Positions 17,503 to 26,860 of a stretch of DNA of 64,000 nucleotides are shown one piece after another. The notes beneath the pieces were generated by a model, which saw nothing but the letters and a program-made list of their open reading frames with translations, ran no database searches and was not told the DNA's origin. The position numbers and the translations under genes are program-made. How positions within the stretch are numbered: the first letter of the stretch is position 1; each line of letters opens with the position of its first letter. The DNA is taken from NCBI GenBank assembly GCA_041392665.1, contig JAWKLQ010000011.1, forward strand, positions 62,001 through 126,000, read 5' to 3'. Source of the DNA: Flavilitoribacter sp020436695 (GTDB taxonomy: Bacteria; Bacteroidota; Bacteroidia; Chitinophagales; Saprospiraceae).

Positions 17503-20112
17503 ATGTCTAATCTGTCACCACCAAAATTTTTCTTGCGCTTTTTCCAGTGGTTCTGTGATCCGGACCTGCATCCGTTTGTGGAAGGAGATCTTTATGAACT
17601 GTATCGAGAAAGGGTCGCGGAAATGGGGGAAAATAAAGCCGACCGACGTTTTGCCCTGGATGTATTGTTGTTATTTCGTCCTGGCATGATCCGGTCGTTC
17701 CGTTTGTTCGACAACCTCTTAAATCAACACGCCATGCTGAAAAGCTATTTCAAGATCGGCTTTCGCAACCTGAGCAAACACCGATTTTTTTCGCTGATCA
17801 ACCTGGGAGGCATGACCATCGCCATGACCTGTTTCATTCTGATCACCCTGTACATCCAGTACGAGTTCAGCTATGATCGCCAGCACGAAAAAGCGGATCG
17901 TATTTACCGGGTAGCGCAGTTGCAGGTAGGCAACGAACTGATGGGCAGTGATCGGTTTACCTTCGCTTCCCTGCCGATAGTACCTACCCTAAGAGAGGAG
18001 TTCCCGGAGATCGAGGCAGCGACCACCCTTACCGTTCAACAGACTCGTGTTTCCCGTCGGGAAGAAACATTCTATGAGGAGGTATTATACGCCGATGAGC
18101 AACTGTTCGACGTTTTTACTTACCCGCTAGTGGAAGGAGTTGGAACCGAGGCCTTAAAAGATCCGAATGCGGTTATTTTGACCGAATCGATGGCTGTAAA
18201 ATATTTCGGCCAGGATAATCCTATCGGCAAGACCCTGCTGTTTCGGGAAGATCGCCCGATGACAGTGCGGGGAATAGTAGAAGATGTACCGGACAATCAG
18301 CATTTTAGTTTTGGTCTGATCACTTCCGTAAAAAATTATCCCTGGTATGAAGAAGGTGTGGGTCGATGGAACAGTAATAATTATCACGCCTATATCGTAT
18401 TGCCCCCGGATTATGACTATGCCCAACTGGACAAAAAGCTACCGGAAATGGATCATTATTTCGAAGCGGATTATGCCTCCTTTCCCTTCCAACCGACGCT
18501 TTTCCTGCAACCATTGACCGCTATTCATTTATATTCCCACACCAACGGTGAAATGAAGGCCAACGGCGATATTCGCTATATCTACTTTTCCGCTGCTATT
18601 GCCCTTATTATCCTGCTGCTGGCTTCGATCAATTATATGAACCTGACCAATGCCCGGGCCGGACAGCGGGTCAGGGAGGTAGGTGTGCGAAAAGTCCTGG
18701 GGGCCGGCCGAAAGCATTTGCTCGGTCAGTTGATGACGGAATCTTTTATCATTACCCTGGGTAGCTTTATGCTGGGGGCGGGATTGGCCTACCTGCTCAT
18801 ACCGGCCTTCAGTCAATTGCTCGATCAGTCTATTTCACTGCTGCCCACTAACGATCGCCTCTTGCCGGCCGGTTTGTTACTGCTGGGGGTGGTGTTAAGT
18901 AGTCTGGCGGGGCTTTACCCGGCCTTTCTGTCGGCAGGAGTTCACCCGGTACAAGCTCTTAAAGGGTACTTTTTCAAGCATCGGAAAGACGGTACTTTCC
19001 TGCGTAATGCGCTGGTAGTGGGGCAGTTTACTGCAGCGATCGTACTGGCCATCAGCAGTGTGGTCATTTATCAACAACTTCGGTTTGTACAAAACAAGAA
19101 ATTGGGATTTTCCAGAGACCAGATCCTGTACGTTCCTTATCGAGACCTGAACCTTTACGATCAGGCATCGGCTATTCGGTCGGAATTATTGAAGCATCCC
19201 CGGATCAGGCAGGTCTCCATAGCCAACAATCTGCCGGTCGACCTGACTTCCGATAATCTGGTGAACCGATGGGAGGGGAATACCGATGGCAGAGAGCTGT
19301 CCATTTACCGCAACCGTGTGGATTATTATTTTCTCGACCTCTACGAGATCGAATTGGTGGAAGGCCGGAATTTTTCGCCGGAATTTCCTTCGGATACCAG
19401 AGATCGCTATCTCCTGAACGAGACCGCAGTTAAGACCCTGGGATGGGAATCGGCTGTGGGTAAGTCCTTCAAAGACGGAGAAGTGATCGGGGTCGTTAAA
19501 GATTTTCACTTCCATAAACTGGATCAGACTATAAAACCTTTGTTCCTGACCATGCCCGATCCGGATTATTCCTACTGGGGGTTCTTTGCCATGAAAGTAG
19601 GCAGTGAAAATATGCAGGAGACGATCAGCTATGTGCAGGAAACGCTTAAGAGGTTTGTGCCGCAATTAATCTTCGAGCATGGTTTTGTGGATGAAAACTA
19701 TCAGCGATTATACGATGCGGAGAAGCGCTTTGGCCATGTCTTCAATATCTTCACCCTGATCGCACTGCTCATCGCGTGCATGGGCCTGCTCGGACTGGTT
19801 ACCCACAATGTATTGCAGCGCACCAAAGAGATCGGTATTCGTAAAATACTGGGATCTTCAATAGCCGGCATCGTCCAACTGATCTCCGGTGATTTCATTA
19901 GACTTGTACTCATTGCTGCTTTCATCGCTGTACCGGTTTCCTGGTGGGGTATGCACCATTGGCTGGAGCATTTTGCCTACCGGATCGACCTGGACTGGTG
20001 GGTATTTGTCGCAGTGGGGATCTTGGCTATTGGCCTGGCATTTCTGACGGTAAGTACCCAGGCAGTGCGGGCGGCTGCGGCCAATCCGGTGGATAGTTTG
20101 AAGGCGGAATGA
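17503..20112 (+). CDS. FtsX-type ABC permease with prefix domain (tandem copy 2)
   Basis: An 869-residue paralogue of the preceding permease, similar over its whole length. The prefix domain (KFFLRFFQWFCDPDLHPF, VEGDLYELYRERVAEMG) is followed by helix 1, the first periplasmic domain, FtsX helices with RVREVGVRKVLGA, the central helix (LRNALVVGQFTAAIVLA), second periplasmic domain, and final helices with RTKEIGIRKILGS. It ends NPVDSLKAE, as most members here end NPVD(S/T)L. A GTG at 17464 is possible, but the ATG at 17503 matches the start of its paralogues. Its stop overlaps the start of a hexapeptide-repeat gene by four bases. Confidence 0.9.
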   Translation: MSNLSPPKFFLRFFQWFCDPDLHPFVEGDLYELYRERVAEMGENKADRRFALDVLLLFRPGMIRSFRLFDNLLNQHAMLKSYFKIGFRNLSKHRFFSLINLGGMTIAMTCFILITLYIQYEFSYDRQHEKADRIYRVAQLQVGNELMGSDRFTFASLPIVPTLREEFPEIEAATTLTVQQTRVSRREETFYEEVLYADEQLFDVFTYPLVEGVGTEALKDPNAVILTESMAVKYFGQDNPIGKTLLFREDRPMTVRGIVEDVPDNQHFSFGLITSVKNYPWYEEGVGRWNSNNYHAYIVLPPDYDYAQLDKKLPEMDHYFEADYASFPFQPTLFLQPLTAIHLYSHTNGEMKANGDIRYIYFSAAIALIILLLASINYMNLTNARAGQRVREVGVRKVLGAGRKHLLGQLMTESFIITLGSFMLGAGLAYLLIPAFSQLLDQSISLLPTNDRLLPAGLLLLGVVLSSLAGLYPAFLSAGVHPVQALKGYFFKHRKDGTFLRNALVVGQFTAAIVLAISSVVIYQQLRFVQNKKLGFSRDQILYVPYRDLNLYDQASAIRSELLKHPRIRQVSIANNLPVDLTSDNLVNRWEGNTDGRELSIYRNRVDYYFLDLYEIELVEGRNFSPEFPSDTRDRYLLNETAVKTLGWESAVGKSFKDGEVIGVVKDFHFHKLDQTIKPLFLTMPDPDYSYWGFFAMKVGSENMQETISYVQETLKRFVPQLIFEHGFVDENYQRLYDAEKRFGHVFNIFTLIALLIACMGLLGLVTHNVLQRTKEIGIRKILGSSIAGIVQLISGDFIRLVLIAAFIAVPVSWWGMHHWLEHFAYRIDLDWWVFVAVGILAIGLAFLTVSTQAVRAAAANPVDSLKAE

Positions 20113-20744
20113 CCTTAATAAATTCAATAAAACAGTCAATGATAAAAGTGTCGGAGTTTATCTCCAATTTCCCAATAGATCTTCCCCTCATCACCGCCAG
20201 TAATGCCTGGGCGATCACCCATGAGATAAAAGCGATTGTTGAGCAATTGATCTGCGACTTAGACCATCAGTATGAAGTGCAGAACGGCATAGCTATTCAC
20301 AAGACCGCTCTCGTGGAAAAGGGCGTGACTTTAAAAGCTCCGCTGATTATCGGGGCCGATTGCCGGATCGGAGCTCATGCCTATTTCAGGGAGGGCGTTT
20401 TTCTGGATCGATCGGTTAAGATCGGACCGGGCAGTGAGATCAAGAGCAGTATCATTTGTTCGAACAGTGCCGTTGCTCATCTGAACTACATTGGTAACAG
20501 CATTATCGGCAGCCGGGTCAACTTTGAAGCCGGTTCCATTGCGGCTAACCACTACAATGAAAGGTCGGACAAACACATCAGTGTAAAATACCGGGGAGAG
20601 ATCATTGCTACCGGATTGACCAAATTCGGCTCACTGGTAGGGGATGACTCCAAAATAGGGGCGAACGCGGTATTGTCACCCGGTACTATTTTAGATAAAA
20701 ATTCCATTGTGAAAAGACTTGAGTTGATCGAGCAGCTTAAGTAA
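20109..20744 (+). CDS. Left-handed beta-helix (hexapeptide) protein, GlmU/LpxA-like acyltransferase
   Basis: A 211-residue protein whose residues 60-200 show hexapeptide repeats of a left-handed parallel beta helix (for example VTLKAPLIIGADCRIGAHAY, SIIGSRVNFEAGS, KIGANAVLSPGTIL). A segment with AHLNYIGNSIIG and ANHYNER resembles the acceptor and CoA region of GlmU-type acetyltransferases, which acylate nucleotide sugars as trimers. The N-terminal 60 residues are helical. Its ATG overlaps the stop of the upstream permease (ATGA), and the next permease starts 13 bases later, so it is an integral part of that operon. An acyltransferase inside a permease operon is unusual. Substrate unknown. Confidence 0.8.
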   Translation: MTLINSIKQSMIKVSEFISNFPIDLPLITASNAWAITHEIKAIVEQLICDLDHQYEVQNGIAIHKTALVEKGVTLKAPLIIGADCRIGAHAYFREGVFLDRSVKIGPGSEIKSSIICSNSAVAHLNYIGNSIIGSRVNFEAGSIAANHYNERSDKHISVKYRGEIIATGLTKFGSLVGDDSKIGANAVLSPGTILDKNSIVKRLELIEQLK

Positions 20745-20757
20745 GCATTAATGTATC

Positions 20758-23382
20758 ATGAAAACACCCGCTCCACCTAAGTTTTTCCTCCGCTTCTTCA
20801 AGTGGTTCTGCGACTCGGACCTGCATCCTTTCGTCGAAGGAGACCTTTATGAACTATATCGCGAAAGGGTAGAGGCATTGGGCAAAAAAAAGGCCGATCG
20901 CCGTTTTGCCCTGGATGTACTCCTGCTGTTCCGGCCGGGTATGATCCGAAAAATAGGATGGTTAGAAAATCTAAATACACTCGACATGTTCAAACACAAC
21001 CTGCTGATCAGTTTCCGTAATTTCAAACGAAATAAGACCGCTTTCGGGATCAATTTACTGGGGCTGGCCACCGGGCTTACCTGCGTGCTGCTCATCTACC
21101 TATGGGTGCGCGACGAGCGCAATGTAGACCAGTTCTTCGAAAATGATGACCGGCTCTATCAGGTGATGCAGCATTTTTACCGCCCGGACGGCATACAGAC
21201 CATGAACATCACTCCAGCCCAACTGGCGCAGGCCCTGGTGGAGCAGTTACCGGAAGTGGAATACGCCGTACCGGTCAACAATCGCTATTATGGTCAGGAA
21301 GATGGGGTCGTTTCCGTGGGGGATCGTTATTTGACAGCTACACCTTTGCTGGCCGGAAAGGATTATTTTCAGGTCTTTTCCTATACCCTGCTGGAGGGCT
21401 CCAAAGAACAAGTGCTGGCCGGCAAAGATGGTATAGTGCTCACTGAAAGCCTGGCCCGTAGCTTGTTCGGGACTACCGACAATATCGTAGGCCGGAGCCT
21501 TAACCTGGAACAAAAACTCTTCGACTGGCAGGCAAATTTTCTGGAAGGCGCCTTTCAGGTATCCGGCCTGATGGCTGATCCGCCGCCTAACGCCACGGCG
21601 CAATTCGATATGATCCTTCCCTATGCGCATTTGCTGGACTATTCTGCCGATGCGGCAGAGTGGCACACCGATGCGGCTGATACCTATGTCCTATTACGGG
21701 AAGGCACCAATATCGAAAGTCTGAATGAGAAAATGACGTCCCTGTTGCGTTCCAAGGATGAGGAACGCCAGTACTGCGCATTATCCGCCCAGCAGTATTC
21801 TACCCGTTATCTGTACGGGAATTATGAGAATGGTGTACCATCCGGTGGCCGCATTTCGTATGTACGGCTGTTTACGCTGACCGGTGTTTTCCTGCTGCTC
21901 ATTGCCTGCGTCAATTTCATGAACATGGCCACGGCCCGGGCCTCCACCCGGCAGAAAGAGGTGGGGGTGAAAAAAGCCACCGGAGCCTCGAGAAAACAGC
22001 TCATCTTTCAATTTTTGAGTGAATCTACGCTCCTTGCGGTGCTGGCGGCCGTGATAGCCGTAGGATTGACTTATCTCCTGTTGCCGCAATTCAGCGAGAT
22101 GACCGGAAAGGAGCTGCATTTTGGTTTTGATCCCGGCCTTTTATTGGGTTTGCTAAGCATTGTATTACTTACCGGCTTGATAGCCGGCAGCTATCCTGCC
22201 CTGTATTTATCCGGCTTTCACCCGATGGCAATGCTTAAGGGAAAAGAGCATACCAGTCTCGGTGAACAGTGGGTTAGAAAAGGTTTGGTCGTCTTTCAAT
22301 TCAGCTTGTCGGTAGTTTTTATCGCCGGTGTCCTGATCCTCAACCGGCAGATGACCTTTCTTCAGCAAAAACAGTTGGGATATCAGCAGGACAACATCAT
22401 TACCTTTACGAGTAAGGGAAAGACCAGTGATGGAGTAGAAACTTTTATGGCCGGATTGCGGGAGATCCCCGGCGTCGTACAGGCGACCAATATCTGGGGC
22501 GGCAGCTTTTTGAAGAACAAGGATTTTGGGGCAGCACCCCATTGGGAAGGACAGGCGGAGGATGAGACGATCATTGTACCGCGCCCTCACGTCGGTTATA
22601 ATTTTATTGAAACATTAGGCATCGAGCTTAAAGAGGGCAGATCCTTTTCACGAGCCCATCAGCAGGAAGAAAATAAAGTCATACTCAATGAAGCAGCGGT
22701 AGCACTGATCGGTTACGACGAGCCGGTAGGGAAAATGCTTACCCGGGGAGATACAAAGCTGGAAATCATTGGCGTGGTCAAAGATTTTCATAATGAATCT
22801 TTGCACCAACCCATCAAGCCCACCTTTATTCGATTTCTGCCGAGCGGTAAAGGTGTCATAGTGAGGATGCAGGCAGGCACGGAGTCGGCTACTATTGAGC
22901 GACTTAAGGATTATTATGAACAATTTCATCCCGGTTATCCGTTCGAATTCAGCTTTATGGATGCGGAGTATCAAACGTTGTACGAGTCTGAGCAACGGGT
23001 CACCGTACTATCGGATTATGCTGCCGGCATCGCTATCATCGTTTCCTGTCTTGGCCTGTTCGGGCTGGCAACTTTCACCATGGAGCGGCGAAAGAAGGAG
23101 ATCGGTATTCGCAAGGTGCTTGGGGCTAGTTTGTTTGGTTTGGTCCGTTTGCTTAGCAGTGATTTCACCAAAACCGTGCTGGGAGCTATTGCTCTTGCCT
23201 TGCCTCTTTGCTACTTACTAGCGAAAAACTGGCTGGCAGGTTTTGCCTATCGCATTGAGTTGCAGTGGTGGCTATTCCTCCTGCCCGGCCTGATGGTTTT
23301 GCTCATGGCATGGGGAGTTGTAGGGATCCAGACGATGAAGGCGGCCCGGGCCAATCCGGTGGATAGTTTGAAAGTGGAGTGA
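20758..23382 (+). CDS. FtsX-type ABC permease with prefix domain (mosaic copy)
   Basis: An 874-residue permease. The prefix domain (residues 1-64) differs from that of the 14832 gene at only about nine positions. The body after it (FKHNLLISFRNFKRNKTAFG onward) diverges sharply. The body has the usual plan: helix 1, periplasmic domain, helices with RQKEVGVKKATGA, a central helix (VRKGLVVFQFSLSVVFI), second periplasmic domain, and helices with RKKEIGIRKVLGA. This contrast suggests recombination or conversion of the prefix between paralogues. It is the last gene of the PadR 14486 operon. Confidence 0.9.
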   Translation: MKTPAPPKFFLRFFKWFCDSDLHPFVEGDLYELYRERVEALGKKKADRRFALDVLLLFRPGMIRKIGWLENLNTLDMFKHNLLISFRNFKRNKTAFGINLLGLATGLTCVLLIYLWVRDERNVDQFFENDDRLYQVMQHFYRPDGIQTMNITPAQLAQALVEQLPEVEYAVPVNNRYYGQEDGVVSVGDRYLTATPLLAGKDYFQVFSYTLLEGSKEQVLAGKDGIVLTESLARSLFGTTDNIVGRSLNLEQKLFDWQANFLEGAFQVSGLMADPPPNATAQFDMILPYAHLLDYSADAAEWHTDAADTYVLLREGTNIESLNEKMTSLLRSKDEERQYCALSAQQYSTRYLYGNYENGVPSGGRISYVRLFTLTGVFLLLIACVNFMNMATARASTRQKEVGVKKATGASRKQLIFQFLSESTLLAVLAAVIAVGLTYLLLPQFSEMTGKELHFGFDPGLLLGLLSIVLLTGLIAGSYPALYLSGFHPMAMLKGKEHTSLGEQWVRKGLVVFQFSLSVVFIAGVLILNRQMTFLQQKQLGYQQDNIITFTSKGKTSDGVETFMAGLREIPGVVQATNIWGGSFLKNKDFGAAPHWEGQAEDETIIVPRPHVGYNFIETLGIELKEGRSFSRAHQQEENKVILNEAAVALIGYDEPVGKMLTRGDTKLEIIGVVKDFHNESLHQPIKPTFIRFLPSGKGVIVRMQAGTESATIERLKDYYEQFHPGYPFEFSFMDAEYQTLYESEQRVTVLSDYAAGIAIIVSCLGLFGLATFTMERRKKEIGIRKVLGASLFGLVRLLSSDFTKTVLGAIALALPLCYLLAKNWLAGFAYRIELQWWLFLLPGLMVLLMAWGVVGIQTMKAARANPVDSLKVE

Positions 23383-23391
23383 AAAGCGGTT

Positions 23392-23739
23392 CTAAGTATT
23401 CGCTACCGGGTGTCCGGCTGAATACCAAAGGTGAAATGGTGCGGGCCTCCGGGGGGTAAATATGATATCAGACTTAAACATATAGTCCCAACTGTTTAAT
23501 CCGTCGGTGCCGCTTACCGAGATCCAAAAGGCTATCTGTGGATAGGCCTGAATGATCAGCGGGCAGATGTAGCCGCCGCGGCTGATGCCCCACAATCCGA
23601 TCTTTGCGGAGCCGGGTATTTTTCGCTTCTGCAATTCCTCGATGGCTGCTACCGCCTCGGAAGCACTGCTCTGAACGCTTTGTAGATGTTCGTAGGTGCC
23701 TTCGCTATTCCCCCCGCAATGTATCCACCGGATTTGCAC
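23392..23739 (-). pseudogene. Alpha/beta-hydrolase fragment, truncated
   Basis: About 105 residues of an alpha/beta-hydrolase: SEGTYEHLQSV, then the nucleophile elbow IGLWGISRGGYICPL (G-x-S-x-G with Ser) and FWISVSGTDGLNSW. The N-terminal strands and the acid/His end of the fold are missing. The hydrolase-like sequence begins exactly where the minus-strand permease gene stops (23705); codons upstream are antisense to that permease. A rearrangement that brought in the permease, or an internal loss, most likely cut the gene. It is unlikely to be active. Confidence 0.65.
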
Positions 23740-26317
23740 CGGCAGCTTTGAGAATGGAGCCGGCGGTGGTCATATATCCGGCAGCAAATATCAGCATAGC
23801 GCACAAGATCACCGGCAGGAACCTCACCGTGATGTGATTCTCGTAAATAATTGACATTAAGCTATCGGTCAGGAAAAAACCGCCCAGGCCGCCCAGTATG
23901 GCCGCCACCGATAATATGATCACAAATTCCCGGTTGATCAGACTTACAATGCCGGCCTTGGTAGCGCCTAATACTTTGCGGACGCCTATTTCTTTGGTCC
24001 TTCTGGCAATATTTAAAGAAGCCAGTGAAAAAATGCCGGCTATGGACATAAAGGTACCGAGAATGGTCAAAAACAGAAAGATCTTGCCAAAACTGGTATT
24101 GGTTCGCCGGGAACCGCCCAGTAAGATGTCGTCCTGAAATCGGCCGTCAAATGGTAAATTCGGAAAAAGCTCATGCCAGGTGTCTTCCACCTTGTTAAAG
24201 GTAGCGGCCAGATCATCCGCTTTCGTATTGATCACCATCACCTGATATTGCTTCGGTTCGAGCATATAGAAAAGAAAGGGTTTGACGTCAGCTGATTTGA
24301 AATTATCCAGATGATCTTCCACGATACCGACGATTTGACGTTTTTCACCGGCCATCATCACCGTACGGTTTAATGGATCTTTTAGGTTGGTCTGGTCCAG
24401 GAATGCCTGATTAACGATCACCTTGCTGCCCAGATCAGCATCATTGCCCGGGTTTAGATCTGTGCCTTTTACAATATTTAAACCGACGGTTTTAAAATAA
24501 TTCTTGCCGATTCCCATGATCCAGATATCGTATACCTGACCTTCGACTTCCACCGGGCTTTGCCAGGAGCTATAGCCGACGTGCGAATAACTACCTGCCA
24601 CCTCCCGGATCTTTGGGAAGGACTTAATTCGGTTTTCCAGGATATTAAAAGTTTTTTCTCCTGGGATATTGATCACCATCAGTCGATCTTTATCATAGCC
24701 GAAACCTATATTTTCCTGAAATTGATTATTCTGGAAGAACAGGACGCCGGCGATTAGAAAGATCACCGTTAAAGCAAACTGAGAGGAAGTTAATATTCTG
24801 GTCAGCCAGTTGGTTCCCTTGATCCTGACGCTCCCTTTTACCAGTTCTACGGGATGCAGCCGGCTATTGAACAGGGCCGGGTAGATGCCGGCCAGCAAAG
24901 CGGCAGCAATAAAGATCAGTACCAGGGCGAAAATCAAATTGCCCCCGTTTAAGTCTATCATTTCAAAACCGAAATCCAGCATGGAGGTAAATTCAGGCAC
25001 GATGAATACTTTAGCCATGATCAGGCCGACAAGCAGGGAAACGGCCATGATCACCCCCGTTTCGGCCAGAAACTGGCTCAATATTTGACTTCGTGCGGCA
25101 CCAAATGTTTTCCTGATCCCAATTTCCTTCAATCTTTTAGTGCTCATGGCGATCGAAGTATTGGTTAAATTGAAGCAGGCAATGAGCAATATCATCGCGG
25201 CCAGACTTCCGAAAACGACCAGCGCGGGCGTATTAATTCTCAAATTGACATAACCGCCTACAATCTTATCTCCGTGAAATTTGGCGAGAAAGGGCTCCAG
25301 ACGATAGCCTTTGACCTCTACGTCCTGCTTCGCCTCGTTGCGAAGGGCCATATACTTTCCCAGTTGGTCGCTGATCCAGTCCGCGCTTTTCGGATCGGTC
25401 AATTCAACAAAAGTTGAAGGATCCCGCCAATCGGACCAGTTGTCTGCCTTAAGGGCATGAATATCCAGGTAATTTTCAAAGCGCATCAAAGCGTCGTAAT
25501 AAAAGGTGGAATTGTCCGGGATCTTTTCGAATACACCGCCGACGGTCACCGGAATTTCTTTTTCATTCTGAAAATGCAAGCTTAAAACGGTGCCGGTGGG
25601 ATCGGTATCTTTAAACAGTTTCTGCGCTAGTTCGGCCGATAAGAAAATACTGAATTTGTCATTAAAGCGCCCTTGTGAGCCATACTGCAAGGGGAAATCG
25701 AACATTTCCAGAAAGCTGCTGTCCGCAAAGCCGATGTTTTCTCTAAAGCCTGTTTCTTCATGTTGAACAAACCCACTTTCCCTAATGAAACGGGTATAGC
25801 GGTCGATGCCGGCAACATCAAAGGCAGCCGCAGGAGCCAGCGGTGCGGGAGCCGAAATACTTTCCTCCAGCTTTCCCGTTTTAGTTGCTATCAGAGAGTG
25901 GATCTTGAATATTCGCGCTACTTTTTCCGGTTTATGAAAATCATCGAATTCCAGATTATACGCAAATATCAAATAGGCGGTAATACAACAGGATAAGGCG
26001 ATGCCCAGCCCCAGTGTATTGATCAGTATATAAAGCTTGTTTTTGGCAAAAAGCCGCAAGGTGATCTTGAAGTAATGTTTGAACATGATAGTCGGGTGGT
26101 GATTTTTGAATAGGTTGAGTGAAGTAAACCCCAGCAGTAAATGCAGGGCATCGAGCCAATACATGAATTTGGCTTTGAACGTCCCTTGCTCTGCAATTCG
26201 ATCCTGATAGATTTCCTGTAAGTCACCGAAAAATTCTTCCAGCAGTGCTTCGTTGACCAACTTTGAAAGGAGCCAATTGGCCAGTCTGGGCGTCTTATTT
26301 TTTTTGTCCTTCTTCAT
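23705..26317 (-). CDS. FtsX-type ABC permease with prefix domain
   Basis: An 870-residue permease on the minus strand. Its prefix domain is a diverged version (LANWLLSKLVNEALLEEFFG, DLQEIYQDRIAEQG, then KFMYWLDALHLLLG). The body starts MFKHYFKITLRLFAKNKLYI and has FtsX signatures RLKEIGIRKTFGA and RTKEIGVRKVLGA, ending NPVDTLRGE. The ATG at 26317 overlaps the PadR stop codon by one base (TGATG), so translation is coupled to the repressor; an upstream in-frame start at 26353 would lie inside the PadR gene. It is the only permease of the array on this strand and the most diverged prefix-bearing one. Confidence 0.88.
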   Translation of the reverse strand: MKKDKKNKTPRLANWLLSKLVNEALLEEFFGDLQEIYQDRIAEQGTFKAKFMYWLDALHLLLGFTSLNLFKNHHPTIMFKHYFKITLRLFAKNKLYILINTLGLGIALSCCITAYLIFAYNLEFDDFHKPEKVARIFKIHSLIATKTGKLEESISAPAPLAPAAAFDVAGIDRYTRFIRESGFVQHEETGFRENIGFADSSFLEMFDFPLQYGSQGRFNDKFSIFLSAELAQKLFKDTDPTGTVLSLHFQNEKEIPVTVGGVFEKIPDNSTFYYDALMRFENYLDIHALKADNWSDWRDPSTFVELTDPKSADWISDQLGKYMALRNEAKQDVEVKGYRLEPFLAKFHGDKIVGGYVNLRINTPALVVFGSLAAMILLIACFNLTNTSIAMSTKRLKEIGIRKTFGAARSQILSQFLAETGVIMAVSLLVGLIMAKVFIVPEFTSMLDFGFEMIDLNGGNLIFALVLIFIAAALLAGIYPALFNSRLHPVELVKGSVRIKGTNWLTRILTSSQFALTVIFLIAGVLFFQNNQFQENIGFGYDKDRLMVINIPGEKTFNILENRIKSFPKIREVAGSYSHVGYSSWQSPVEVEGQVYDIWIMGIGKNYFKTVGLNIVKGTDLNPGNDADLGSKVIVNQAFLDQTNLKDPLNRTVMMAGEKRQIVGIVEDHLDNFKSADVKPFLFYMLEPKQYQVMVINTKADDLAATFNKVEDTWHELFPNLPFDGRFQDDILLGGSRRTNTSFGKIFLFLTILGTFMSIAGIFSLASLNIARRTKEIGVRKVLGATKAGIVSLINREFVIILSVAAILGGLGGFFLTDSLMSIIYENHITVRFLPVILCAMLIFAAGYMTTAGSILKAAGANPVDTLRGE

Positions 26318-26646
26318 CACATTCCCGGATTTAAGAACGGGATCAATTTCCACATGCTTTGGCGCACCTCCTGGCTGGCCTGCAACTGGCGAATGCCGAT
26401 ATCAGTGATGGTAAACAGGCGTTTTCTTCGATCACCTCGTTTGGCAGTTTGGCCGCCTAACTCAGAAGTAAGCAGCCCTTTATCCTGGAGGCGATACAGT
26501 GTAATATGCACGGCTCCCAAAAGGATGGATCGGCCGGTATGCTTTTCCACTTCCTCTTTAATCGAAATACCGTAAGCTCCCCCTTCCAGGATACATACCG
26601 CCAGGAGCACCAACTCTTCGAATTCACCCAGGCCTTTTTTTTCCAT
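26317..26646 (-). CDS. PadR-family transcriptional repressor
   Basis: A 109-residue PadR protein: GLGEFEELVLLAVCILEGGAYG, recognition helix LGAVHITLYRLQDKGLL, wing KRGDRRKRLFTIT and a dimer helix. Its recognition helix differs from the VGALQ type of its divergent neighbour at 26861, and its operator is also different. It overlaps the downstream permease gene by one base and so forms a tight two-gene operon with it. The start codon lies at the edge of a long inverted repeat that also contains the promoter, so autorepression is very likely (inference). Confidence 0.92.
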   Translation of the reverse strand: MEKKGLGEFEELVLLAVCILEGGAYGISIKEEVEKHTGRSILLGAVHITLYRLQDKGLLTSELGGQTAKRGDRRKRLFTITDIGIRQLQASQEVRQSMWKLIPFLNPGM

Positions 26647-26700
26647 TAGTTATAATTTTGTATGTTATACAAAGTTACAACTAATTGTGAAAATTGCAAA
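26645..26700 (-). promoter_or_regulatory. Consensus promoter inside a 19-bp-arm operator dyad for the 26646 PadR
   Basis: An inverted repeat with 19-base arms (26645-26663 and 26667-26685), 3-base spacer and 17 of 19 matching pairs reaches the PadR start codon. On the minus strand the -7 box TAACTTTG (plus 26670-26677) lies inside the dyad. A TTTG box (plus 26697-26700) is exactly 19 bases upstream: TTTG-N19-TAACTTTG is a perfect Bacteroidota consensus promoter. A bound repressor would cover the -7 box and start site. Confidence 0.8.
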
Positions 26701-26792
26701 TGAACTTTGAATAGTAGAAGGCACTGCGTTTTCTGGAATTTAGTATCTGGTACGATCTTTCACCAGCCAGGGTTAACGCCCTGATGATAAAT

Positions 26793-26855
26793 AATACTAC
26801 AATATTGTATTAATTGGAAAAGTTGTTTAGCTTTGTATTACTGCATTATAGTATT
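26793..26855 (+). promoter_or_regulatory. Paired operator and promoter before the 26861 PadR
   Basis: TACTACAAT at 26795 (within dyad AATAC-N9-GTATT) and TACTGCATTA at 26839 are direct copies 44 bases apart. The first copy, AATACTACAAT, also recurs inverted as ATTATAGTATT (26845-26855). A perfect -7 box TAGCTTTG (26828-26835) precedes the second copy, with ATTG (26804-26807) 20 bases upstream as a -33 box. Layout matches the sites at 14417 and 33734. Confidence 0.7.
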
Positions 26856-26860
26856 AAGTT

